From Nonomuraea guangzhouensis (GTDB lineage: Bacteria > Actinomycetota > Actinomycetes > Streptosporangiales > Streptosporangiaceae), in NCBI RefSeq assembly GCF_019396345.1, contig NZ_JAHKRM010000018.1, positions 211,113 to 275,112 of the forward strand: DNA of 64,000 nt, given 5' to 3'. The position numbers and the translations under genes are program-made. Of this stretch, positions 54,641 to 62,265 are shown piece by piece. The notes beneath the pieces were generated by a model. The model had not been told where the DNA came from. It worked only from the letters and a program-made list of their open reading frames with translations, and ran no database searches. The stretch's first letter is position 1; every line of letters begins with the position of its first letter.

Positions 54641-55465
54641 TCAGGTCGGGTCGTCGCCGCGGTCCAGGGCGTCCCACAGGGCGCGGTCGTCGGTGGGCGG
54701 GGGCGGCTCCCGGGTGTAGCGGGCGGACATGCCGGCCCATCCGCCACCTCGTACGACGGCCACGACGCCGCCCGCCACCATCAGCACCGCCCCGAGACCG
54801 CACACCACGGGCCACAACGCCACCGCGTCCCACTGGATCGCGCCGGTCACCCGCGTGACGTTCCGCTCACGCAGCCAGCTCAGCACGCCGCTGCCACCGG
54901 CCGCCTGCCACGCGCCGAGCCCGGCGCCCACTCCGCACAGGGCCAGCAGCACGCCGATCACCCGGCGCCCGATCCCCTTCGTGGCCAGCACGGCCACCAC
55001 TCCGGCCAGCCCCGCCAGCGCCAGCGGCGTCAGCACCGGGCTGAGGTCACCGCCGGTCGGCGCGGCCACCACTCCCGTCCCGGCGCCCCGTACGTTCGTC
55101 ACCCAGGCCCGCCCTGCGGCGACCAGCACCAGCACGCACCCGAGCGCCGTCCCCACCAGCCACCCGCCCAGCTCCCGCCGCCCCCGCCGAACAGCGGCGT
55201 CGGCCCCGGACCCGGCCTGCTCCCCGGACCCGGACGCGACATCGGCCGGGGAGGCGGCCGCCGCGCCGGGCACACGGCCCGGCCGTTCCACCGGCTCCGG
55301 ACCACCTGACCCGGGCGCGGCATCCAGCCGGGACACGGACGCCGGACCACCCGACCCAGACGCGGCGTCCGGCTCAGGTCCGGTGCCCGATCGAGACGCG
55401 GTGCCCGACTCAGGTCCAGTGCCCGACTCAGGAGCGGTGTCCGGCTCTGGTCCGGTGTTCGTCAT
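54641..55465 (-). CDS. Trp-biosynthesis-associated membrane protein (TIGR02234-like)
   Basis: 274 residues. A disordered N-terminus of about 100 residues rich in Pro, Glu, Ser and Gly is made of approximate repeats; four membrane helices follow (GWLVGTALGCVLVLVAAGRA to VCGLGAVLMVAGGVVAVVRG), with the extracytoplasmic RNVTRVTGAIQWDAVALWPV typical of this family. It usually lies downstream of trpE; here trpE is absent and the gene directly overlaps hisI as ATGA. The biochemical role of the family is unknown. Confidence 0.8.
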   Translation of the reverse strand: MTNTGPEPDTAPESGTGPESGTASRSGTGPEPDAASGSGGPASVSRLDAAPGSGGPEPVERPGRVPGAAAASPADVASGSGEQAGSGADAAVRRGRRELGGWLVGTALGCVLVLVAAGRAWVTNVRGAGTGVVAAPTGGDLSPVLTPLALAGLAGVVAVLATKGIGRRVIGVLLALCGVGAGLGAWQAAGGSGVLSWLRERNVTRVTGAIQWDAVALWPVVCGLGAVLMVAGGVVAVVRGGGWAGMSARYTREPPPPTDDRALWDALDRGDDPT

Positions 55466-55812
55466 GGGGTGATCGTCACCTCGAGCGGGTCGGCGTCGAA
55501 GCACGTGTGGTCGCCCGTGTGACAGGCCGCCCCCACCTGATCCACCTTCAGCAGCACCGTGTCACCGTCGCAGTCGAGCGACACCGCCTTGACGTGCTGC
55601 ACGTGTCCCGACGTATCCCCCTTAACCCAGTACGCCCCCCGGCTGCGCGACCAGTACGTGGCCCGCCCCGTGGTGAGCGTGCGATGCAGCGCCTCGTCGT
55701 CCATCCAGGCGAGCATCAGCACTTCGCCCGAGTCGTACTGCTGGACGATCGCGGGCACCAGCCCGTCGCCGTTGCGCTTGAGCCGCGCGGCGATCTTGGG
55801 GTCAAGGGACAT
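55462..55812 (-). CDS. hisI: Phosphoribosyl-AMP cyclohydrolase
   Basis: Opens the adenine ring of PR-AMP, the third step of histidine synthesis. 116 residues from ATG 55812. Zinc ligands are in SLDCDGDTVLLKVDQVGAAC and HTGDHTCFDAD; catalytic Asp/His segment is MLAWMDDEALHRTLTTGRAT and YWSRSRGAYWVKGDTSGHVQ. It sits apart from hisF, eight kilobases away, because an ABC exporter and a regulatory cluster intervene. The single domain (no HisE fusion) is normal for actinobacteria. Confidence 0.96.
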   Translation of the reverse strand: MSLDPKIAARLKRNGDGLVPAIVQQYDSGEVLMLAWMDDEALHRTLTTGRATYWSRSRGAYWVKGDTSGHVQHVKAVSLDCDGDTVLLKVDQVGAACHTGDHTCFDADPLEVTITP

Positions 55813-55868
55813 GCCGTCATTCAACCAGCCGGAGCGGTCACTCCCCGAATCGGCTGACGGCCCAGCCG

Positions 55869-56219
55869 CTAGTCGAGTGCCTGCGACAACGTCTCATAGA
55901 TCGGGAACAGCGGTGCGATGTTGGTCCGGCGCAGGCGTCGCATCACCTGTCCGTCCGTGGCCACCAGCGCCATGGTGCCGTCGCGGTCTCGCAAGGTGGC
56001 CAGCTGGCGCACCAGCACCCCCAGGCCCGTCGTGTCGATGAAGGTCACATTGCTCAAGTCGACGACCAGACGCGGTCCGTGGGTCGCGACCGCCTCGTCG
56101 AAGCATTTGCGGACCTTTGACACATTGTCCGCGTCCACCTCACCCGCGAGGCTCACAACCACGCGCTCGCCATGCCGGCGTCGCGTCATTTCCAGCACAT
56201 CCACGCCCATGCTCCTCAT
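55869..56219 (-). CDS. STAS-domain anti-sigma-factor antagonist
   Basis: 116 residues. A single STAS domain (about 8-112) with core VVVSLAGEVDADNVSKVRKC and the phosphorylation loop VDLSNVTFIDTTGLGVLV, where Thr replaces the usual Ser. Such proteins release a sigma factor by binding the HATPase anti-sigma factor. ATG 56219 was chosen because GGCGGAG precedes it; ATG 56210 is an alternative. Upstream of hisI on the same strand and divergent from the MEDS-STAS and HATPase genes, which are likely partners. Confidence 0.85.
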   Translation of the reverse strand: MRSMGVDVLEMTRRRHGERVVVSLAGEVDADNVSKVRKCFDEAVATHGPRLVVDLSNVTFIDTTGLGVLVRQLATLRDRDGTMALVATDGQVMRRLRRTNIAPLFPIYETLSQALD

Positions 56220-56358
56220 GACTCCGCCATCAGCGGGCCCCCGCGTGAAAAGGTACACGGGGCCGCGACGAGTTACCGAGGGTTTTGTGAAGAACGCATT
56301 ACGTGATGGCGCGAGTCGGAGTAGTTTCCTGTGCTACGCGCGGCAGGGAGGGACGATC

Positions 56359-57165
56359 GTGGTGGACGTCGCGGGTTCCGTCCTCGATCCCGACCTGGGA
56401 GATCACGTCTGTCTGCCGTTCCACGGGGATCGGGAGCGGATGGCGACGACCAGGGACTTCACGGTGAACGGGCTGCGTCGCCACACCAAAGTGGTGATCA
56501 TCACCCACACCGACACACCGGAACGGACACGGGAGTGGCTGGCGCCGCTCGTACCGGGACTGGCGGCGGCGGAGGCGGCCGGTCAGGTCGAAATCAAAGC
56601 CTGCGAGCCCCAGGGGCTGCTGCATGAGCTGGTCGCGGCCGGCGAGCGGGCCCGCGAGCACGGGCATCACGGCGTCTACGCGCTGGTCGACGCCGCGTGG
56701 GGGGTGCACGACGCGGTGGGGCTGGAGGGGTTCGAGGCGGCGGCGAACGCGTTGTTCGGCGAGCGGTGGCTGGCGGCCGTGTGCCAGTACGATCGCGGGC
56801 TGTTCTCGGCAGAGGCCGCGAACCGGGCGGCGGCCATCCACCCGATCGCGCCCGGGCAGGCGCTGCTGCGGTTCGCCAACCTGTGCCCGCCGCCGGGGCT
56901 GCGGCTGTCGGGTGACGTCGACGTCACCAACAGGCAGGCGTTCGCCTCGGTGCTGGCGCAGTTGGAGGCGGTGGCGGCCGAGGTGGTCATCGACGCGACG
57001 GCGCTCGACTTCATCGACGCCGGGTCGGCCCAGTTGCTGGCGGTGACCGCGCTGGCCAGGACGGACCACCGCACGGTGGTGGTGTGCCGCGGCACGGTCG
57101 CGCGCGTGCTGCGGTTGATCAGGGCCGACGAGGTCGTCACCGTCCGCCGGGCCGGCGATGTATAG
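56359..57165 (+). CDS. MEDS-domain sensor fused to STAS domain
   Basis: 268 residues from GTG 56359, which has GGGAGGGA upstream; a GTG at 56287 is in frame but poorly supported. An N-terminal MEDS (DcmR-like sensory) domain at about 1-165 begins GDHVCLPFHGDRERMATTRD, resembling the family start GDHVCxxY. A STAS domain follows (about 180-265) with VVIDATALDFIDAGSAQLLA, where Ser in the DAGS loop is a candidate phosphosite. MEDS-STAS fusions are thought to feed input into sigma-factor partner switching. Overlaps the HATPase gene by eight bases. Confidence 0.8.
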   Translation: MVDVAGSVLDPDLGDHVCLPFHGDRERMATTRDFTVNGLRRHTKVVIITHTDTPERTREWLAPLVPGLAAAEAAGQVEIKACEPQGLLHELVAAGERAREHGHHGVYALVDAAWGVHDAVGLEGFEAAANALFGERWLAAVCQYDRGLFSAEAANRAAAIHPIAPGQALLRFANLCPPPGLRLSGDVDVTNRQAFASVLAQLEAVAAEVVIDATALDFIDAGSAQLLAVTALARTDHRTVVVCRGTVARVLRLIRADEVVTVRRAGDV

Positions 57166-57562
57166 GCAGGTGCTCTGTACGGGATTCGCGCAAGGGCGGA
57201 TCACGGCTCTGCGGAGGCTGGTCGCCGAGCACGCGGCCGAGGAGGGGCTGGCGGGCAAGCCGCTGGAGGACTTCGTGCTCGCGGTCAACGAGATCACCAC
57301 GAACGCCGTGCTGCACGGCGGGGGCAGCGGGCTGCTGCGGCTGTGGCGGCACGACGACCGGCTGTGGTGCGAGGTGGCCGACAAGGGGCCCGGCCTGCCG
57401 CCGGGCTGGGTGGGCGCCTCGTGCACGCCGCCGGGGCACGAGTCGCGCGGGCGGGGGCTGTGGCTGACCCGCCTGCTCTGCGACGAGGTCACGCTCCTGT
57501 CCGGCCCTGGCGGCACCAGCGTACGATTCGCCGCCAGGGACGCCAGAGCCGGCCAGGAATGA
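57158..57562 (+). CDS. HATPase_c anti-sigma factor (RsbW-like)
   Basis: 134-residue single GHKL ATPase domain. N box VLAVNEITTNAVLHGG, G1 CEVADKGPGLPP and G2 GRGLWLTRLLCDEVTLL mark the ATP-lid kinase fold. As in RsbW and SpoIIAB, it probably phosphorylates the STAS Ser/Thr and sequesters a sigma factor. ATG 57158 overlaps the MEDS-STAS stop, giving co-translation. No sigma-factor gene is present in the window. Confidence 0.85.
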   Translation: MYRQVLCTGFAQGRITALRRLVAEHAAEEGLAGKPLEDFVLAVNEITTNAVLHGGGSGLLRLWRHDDRLWCEVADKGPGLPPGWVGASCTPPGHESRGRGLWLTRLLCDEVTLLSGPGGTSVRFAARDARAGQE

Positions 57563-57564
57563 GC

Positions 57565-59349
57565 CTACGAGTGCGCGGCCGACACCCAGGAGGCGTGCAG
57601 GTCGGCGTAGACGCCGGGCTCGGTCACCAGTTCGGCGTGCGACCCCCGTTGCACCAGCCGTCCCGTGTCGAAGACGAGCACCTCGTTCGCGTTCTCGGCC
57701 GTCGACAGCCGGTGCGCGATCGAGATGGCCGTCCGCCCGCGGGTGACGCCTTCCAGCGCCCGGGCCAGCCGTACCTCCGTCGCCGGGTCGACCGCCGAGG
57801 TGGCCTCGTCCAGCAGCAGCAGGTCGGGGTCGGCCAGGTAGGCGCGGGCGAGCGCGACGAGCTGGCGTTCGCCCGCAGAGAGCGACTCGCCGCGCTGGCC
57901 GACCGGGGTGTCGAGACCCGCGGGCAGGCCCTCCAGCCAGTCGGCCAGGCCGAGTTCGGTCATGGCCAGCAGGATCTCCTCGCGCGTGGCGGCGGGCCGG
58001 CCGTAGCGGATGTTCTGCTCCAGGGTGCCGTCGAACAGGAAGCCGTCCTGCGGCACCATCACGATGCGCTCGCGCAGTGAGGAGAAGCGCACGTCGCGCA
58101 GGTCGTGGCCGTCGACGGTGACGCGGCCCGAGACCGGGTCCATGAGCCGGGTGAGCAGTTTGGCGAACGTGGTCTTGCCGGAGCCGGTCTCGCCCACGAT
58201 CGCGATGCGCGAGCGCGGCGGGATCGACAGCGTGACCTCGCGCAGCACGGGGACGCCGCCGGGGTAGTTGAAGTGCACGTCCTCGAAGGCGACGGAGATC
58301 GGGCCGCGCGGCAGTTCCACGCCGGACTCGCCGGGGTCGGCCACGTCCGGCGGCGTGTCGAGGACGCCGAGGATGCGCCGCCAGCCGGCGACCGCGTTCT
58401 GCGCCTCGTTCAGCACCTCGGTGGCCGTCTGCAGGGGCGAGACGAACAGCGTGACCAGGAACAGGAACGCCACCAGCCGCCCGGCCGTGATCTCGCCCGA
58501 CAGCCCGAGCCGGACCCCGAGCAGGACGATCCCGGAGATGGCCACGGCGGCCACGATCTCGGTCAGCGGGAAGACGAACCCGACGATCGTCTGCGCCTTG
58601 GTCTGCGCGGCCCTGTTGGCGTCTACGGCCGTGTCGATGCGGTCGGCGGTGCGCCGCTCGGAGGCGTACGCCCTGATGACGGTGGCGCCGACGACGGACT
58701 CGCTGACGGCGGCGAGCATGTCGCCGGTCCGCTCGCGGACGGTGGTGTACGCGCGCGACAGCCAGCGCTGGAAGCGCGGCAGCGCGATCACCAGCGGGAT
58801 GAAGCAGACCCAGACCAGCAGCGTGAGCTGCCAGGAGTAGACGAACATCAGCACGCTGGCCACCAGCACCTGGCCGAACGCCACGATGATCATCAGCCCG
58901 CCCCACTGCATGAACGTGCTGATCTGGTCGACGTCGTTGGTGACGCGCGAGACCAGGGCGCCGCGGCGCTCGGTGTTCTGGGTGAGCACGGACAGGTCGT
59001 GCACGTGACGGAAGCCGCGGACCCGCAGGGTGGCCAGTGAGGACTCGGTCGCCTTGTAGAGGCGAACGTTCATGACATATCCGGCGATGGCGGTCAGGAT
59101 CACGGCGGCGGCGCACAGGGCGACGGCCCGCCAGATGTACGGCATGTCGGGGGCGCTGCCCTTGAGGCCGGTGTCGATGGTCTGCTGCACCGCGATCGGC
59201 ACGATGATCTTGCCGACGGTGGCGATCACGGCCAGCGCCAGTGTCCCCGCCAGGCCCCTGCGGAACTCCGGCGTGAGCGAGAGCCCCTGACGGATGGTGG
59301 CCAGCGCGGATCGCTCGGCGTTGCCGCGGATCCCCTGCTCCACGCTCAT
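57565..59349 (-). CDS. ABC exporter half-transporter, catalytic half
   Basis: 594 residues: six-helix exporter domain (about 30-330) and ATPase domain. Walker A IVGETGSGKTTFAKLL, Walker B LLLLDEATSAVDPA with catalytic Glu, and switch His in SIAHRLSTAEN are canonical, but the signature is ESLSAGERQLV instead of LSGGQ. The neighbouring gene has the reverse defects. So the two form a heterodimer with one degenerate site, as in TM287/288 and LmrCD. ATG 59349 overlaps the partner stop as ATGA. Likely exports drugs or lipids. Confidence 0.93.
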   Translation of the reverse strand: MSVEQGIRGNAERSALATIRQGLSLTPEFRRGLAGTLALAVIATVGKIIVPIAVQQTIDTGLKGSAPDMPYIWRAVALCAAAVILTAIAGYVMNVRLYKATESSLATLRVRGFRHVHDLSVLTQNTERRGALVSRVTNDVDQISTFMQWGGLMIIVAFGQVLVASVLMFVYSWQLTLLVWVCFIPLVIALPRFQRWLSRAYTTVRERTGDMLAAVSESVVGATVIRAYASERRTADRIDTAVDANRAAQTKAQTIVGFVFPLTEIVAAVAISGIVLLGVRLGLSGEITAGRLVAFLFLVTLFVSPLQTATEVLNEAQNAVAGWRRILGVLDTPPDVADPGESGVELPRGPISVAFEDVHFNYPGGVPVLREVTLSIPPRSRIAIVGETGSGKTTFAKLLTRLMDPVSGRVTVDGHDLRDVRFSSLRERIVMVPQDGFLFDGTLEQNIRYGRPAATREEILLAMTELGLADWLEGLPAGLDTPVGQRGESLSAGERQLVALARAYLADPDLLLLDEATSAVDPATEVRLARALEGVTRGRTAISIAHRLSTAENANEVLVFDTGRLVQRGSHAELVTEPGVYADLHASWVSAAHS

Positions 59350-61154
59350 GCGCTGACCTCTTCCTCGGTGATCGGTTCGATCTCGATGGCGGCCCGTTCG
59401 GCTTCCTCCCGCTCGTAGGCGGTCACCAGGTTCCGGTAGCCCTCGCAGCGCTCCAGCAGCTCCTCGTGGCCGCCCCGGTCCACGACCCGGCCCCGGTCCA
59501 GGTAGACGATCTCGTCGGCCAGCGCGATCGTGGCCATCCGGTAGGCGACGACCACGACGCTGGACGCCGCGTCGCGCAGGCCGTACAGGATCTTGGCCTC
59601 GACCTGCGGGTCGACGCTGGAGGTCGCGTCGTCGAGGATGAGCAGGCGCGGGCGGCGGACGATCGCGCGGGCCAGCGCGAGCCGCTGGCGCTGGCCGCCG
59701 GACAGTGACGTGCCGCGCTCGCCGACGCGCGTGTCGAGGCCCGAGCCGAGCCTGCCGACGAACGCGTCGGCCTGGGCCACGCGCAGCGCCGCCCACACCT
59801 CCTCGTCGTCGACGTCCAGGCCGAGCGCGATGTTGCCGCGCACGGTGTCGTCGAACAGGAACGTCTGCTGCGGCACCAGCGCGACCGACCCGGCCAGCGC
59901 GCCGTAGGCGAGCCGCCGCACGTCGACGCCGTCGAGCAGCACCTGTCCCGAAGCCGGGTCGACCAGCCGTACGAGCAGCTGGACCAGCGTCGACTTGCCG
60001 GACCCGGTCGGTCCCACCAGCGCGACGGTACGGCCGGCGGGCACGCCGAAGGTGACGTCGTGGAGCACCGCGTCCGTGCCATAGGCGTAGGAGACGCCCG
60101 ACACCTCCAGCTCGGCGGGCCGGGCCTCACTCAGCTCGGCCTCGCCGTACTCCATCGACCCCTCGGCGTCCAGTACGGCCTGCACCCGCTCCCAGCCGAC
60201 GACGCTGCGCGGCAGCTCGGCCAGCACCCAGCCGAGCGCCCGGATGGGGAAGGACAGCAGGGTGAACAGGTAGGCAACCTGCACCAGCTCACCCGAGTCG
60301 ATCGACCCAGTGGACAGCCGGAGCGCGCCGACGCCGAGCACCGCGAGCACGCCGAGCGTGGGCAGCGCCTCCAGCATGGGGTCGAACAGCCCGCGTACCC
60401 GGCCGACCGCGATGTTGGCGTCCCGCAGCTCGTGCGCGCGCCGCCGGAAGCGCTCGGTCTCCGTCGCCTCCCTGCCGAGGGTCTTGACGACGAGCGCGCC
60501 GTCGAAGCTCTCGTGGGCGATCTCGCTGACCTCCGCGCGCAGTTGCTGGGCGCGGGTGGCCAGCGGGCTCAGCCGGCGCTGGTAGACCAGGTTCAGCACG
60601 GCGATCGCCGGGAAGATGAGGAAGCCCACCAGGGCGAGCATGGGATCGGTGAGCAGCATCCCGATCGCCGCGGTGAACAGCATGACGATCACGCCCACGG
60701 CCATGGGCAGCGGCGCCAGCGGCGCCCAGGCCGCCTCGGCGTCGGCGCTGGCGTTGGACAGCAGCTGCCCGGTCGGGTGCCGGTGGTGCCACGACAGCGG
60801 CAACTGCAGATACTGCCGGGTGACCCCGCGCCGCGACCGGGCCTGCATGCGGTACTGCATGACCCCGGCCAGGATGCGGCGGCCCGCCACGCCGATCGAC
60901 TTGAGCAGCGCCGCGCCCATGATCAGCAGCGTCCCGGTCCACAGCGCGCCCGCGGTGGTGTCGCCCTTGTCGAAGGCGGGAAGCACGACGTTCTGCGTGG
61001 CCCAGCCGAGCGCCCAGGCGGAGGCCACGGTCATGCCTCCATACAGCGCGCTGGCCAGTACGGCCCCGGCGAACACCGTCTTCTCCGTGCGGACGGCCAC
61101 CCCAAGGACGCGCAACCCTTGACGCATGACAGCCGAGGTGACCTTGCTCGCCAC
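59346..61154 (-). CDS. ABC exporter half-transporter, degenerate-site half
   Basis: 602 residues from GTG 61154, with GGAAAGGAAA upstream. Exporter transmembrane domain (about 25-330), then ATPase domain with Walker A VGPTGSGKSTLVQLL, perfect signature TSLSGGQRQRL, but Walker B LLILDDATSSVDPQ has Asp in place of the catalytic Glu, and the switch region reads VVAYRMATIAL with Tyr in place of His. It therefore cannot hydrolyse ATP at its own site, but completes the partner's site with its LSGGQ. First gene of a two-gene operon. Confidence 0.93.
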   Translation of the reverse strand: MASKVTSAVMRQGLRVLGVAVRTEKTVFAGAVLASALYGGMTVASAWALGWATQNVVLPAFDKGDTTAGALWTGTLLIMGAALLKSIGVAGRRILAGVMQYRMQARSRRGVTRQYLQLPLSWHHRHPTGQLLSNASADAEAAWAPLAPLPMAVGVIVMLFTAAIGMLLTDPMLALVGFLIFPAIAVLNLVYQRRLSPLATRAQQLRAEVSEIAHESFDGALVVKTLGREATETERFRRRAHELRDANIAVGRVRGLFDPMLEALPTLGVLAVLGVGALRLSTGSIDSGELVQVAYLFTLLSFPIRALGWVLAELPRSVVGWERVQAVLDAEGSMEYGEAELSEARPAELEVSGVSYAYGTDAVLHDVTFGVPAGRTVALVGPTGSGKSTLVQLLVRLVDPASGQVLLDGVDVRRLAYGALAGSVALVPQQTFLFDDTVRGNIALGLDVDDEEVWAALRVAQADAFVGRLGSGLDTRVGERGTSLSGGQRQRLALARAIVRRPRLLILDDATSSVDPQVEAKILYGLRDAASSVVVVAYRMATIALADEIVYLDRGRVVDRGGHEELLERCEGYRNLVTAYEREEAERAAIEIEPITEEEVSA

Positions 61155-61241
61155 TCGTAAAGTTTCCTTTCCCCGTCTATTTCTACATATGTGACTATCA
61201 CGGCTGATCATCACGTTATTCCCGCGGGTAGGGTTGGCGAG

Positions 61242-61871
61242 GTGACTCACGCTCGCAGCGAACGCGCCGCGCTATGCGACCTGCTCGACCAGCTCGGCCC
61301 AGACGCCCCGACGCTCTGCGAGGGCTGGAAGACCGCCGATCTGGCCGCCCACCTGGTCCTGCGCGAGCGCAGGCCCGACGCGGCGGGCGGCATCGCCCTC
61401 AAGCCACTGGCCGGCTACACGGCCTCGGTGCAGGAGGGGCTGAAGGCCAAGCACCCCTACCCCGAGCTGGTCGACCTGGTCCGCACACCGGGCGGCGTGT
61501 ACGGCCTGCTCCCCTTCCTCGACGACGCCGTCAACACCCTGGAGTACTTCGTCCACCACGAGGACGTGCGCCGCGCGCAGCCGGAGTGGGAGCCACGCGA
61601 GCTGCCGGCCGACCTGGAGCAGATCATGTGGAAGCGGGTCGCCAGCGGCAGCCGGCTGATGCTGCGCCGATCACCCGTGGGCGTGGTGCTGCACCGCCTG
61701 GGCGGCGGCGTCACGCTGGGCGGAGCGCGCCAGGGCCCGAAGGTGGAGGTGACGGGCCGGGCGGGCGAGCTGGTGCTGTTCTGCTTCGGGCGCCAGGAGC
61801 ACGCGAGGGTCGAGCTGACCGGCGATGCCGACGCCGTCGCCCGGCTCAAGGACGCCCGACTGGGTATGTGA
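61242..61871 (+). CDS. TIGR03085 family metal-binding protein
   Basis: 209 residues from GTG 61242 (MTHARSERAALCDLLDQLGP), the usual start for the family. DinB/maleylpyruvate isomerase-like four-helix core with CEGWKTADLAAHLVLRERRP and EYFVHHEDVRRAQPEWEP, whose His residues probably bind a metal. TIGR03085 members are found near trpE and hisI in actinobacteria; here it sits between the ABC exporter and glutamine-synthetase-like genes. Function unknown. Confidence 0.88.
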   Translation: MTHARSERAALCDLLDQLGPDAPTLCEGWKTADLAAHLVLRERRPDAAGGIALKPLAGYTASVQEGLKAKHPYPELVDLVRTPGGVYGLLPFLDDAVNTLEYFVHHEDVRRAQPEWEPRELPADLEQIMWKRVASGSRLMLRRSPVGVVLHRLGGGVTLGGARQGPKVEVTGRAGELVLFCFGRQEHARVELTGDADAVARLKDARLGM

Positions 61872-62042
61872 TCGGTACCCCAAGTTTCAGGGTTCGGTTA
61901 GGGGACCGGCCGGCACCTCTTCCTTTACCATGGCGTGAGAAACGAGCCCCCCGGTTAGGATCAAGGAACGTCTTCATAGAAGATGCCAAGGATCGCCCAG
62001 ATCCGGGTATATACGGCTGGGAATGGACTGCAGGAGGCCCCC

Positions 62043-62204
62043 ATGCAGGTCAAGAAGGTGATCACGTACGTTGCAGTGGCGTTCGTGATCTTCTACCTTT
62101 TCACCAAGCCGACCCAGGCCGCAGCCGCGGTCAACGGCGTGTTCGACGGGATCGTCCATGGCGCCAACCAGTTGGCCGTCTTCTTTACCAATGTGTTGAC
62201 CTGA
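62043..62204 (+). CDS. 53-residue single-pass membrane peptide
   Basis: MQVKKVITYVAVAFVIFYLF followed by TKPTQAAAAVNGVFDGIVHG and a hydrophobic C-terminus. ATG 62043 has GGAGG six bases upstream, a strong site. One transmembrane helix at about residues 6-22 and a second amphipathic helix. 61 bases before the glutamine-synthetase-like gene in the same direction, so probably co-transcribed. Similar small proteins are, as I recall, widespread in actinomycetes, but their function is unknown. Confidence 0.75.
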   Translation: MQVKKVITYVAVAFVIFYLFTKPTQAAAAVNGVFDGIVHGANQLAVFFTNVLT

Positions 62205-62265
62205 CGTGTGGTTCTGTCTGCGTTAGACGCTTCCCCACGATGCCAGATCGTGTTACGCAGGCAGA

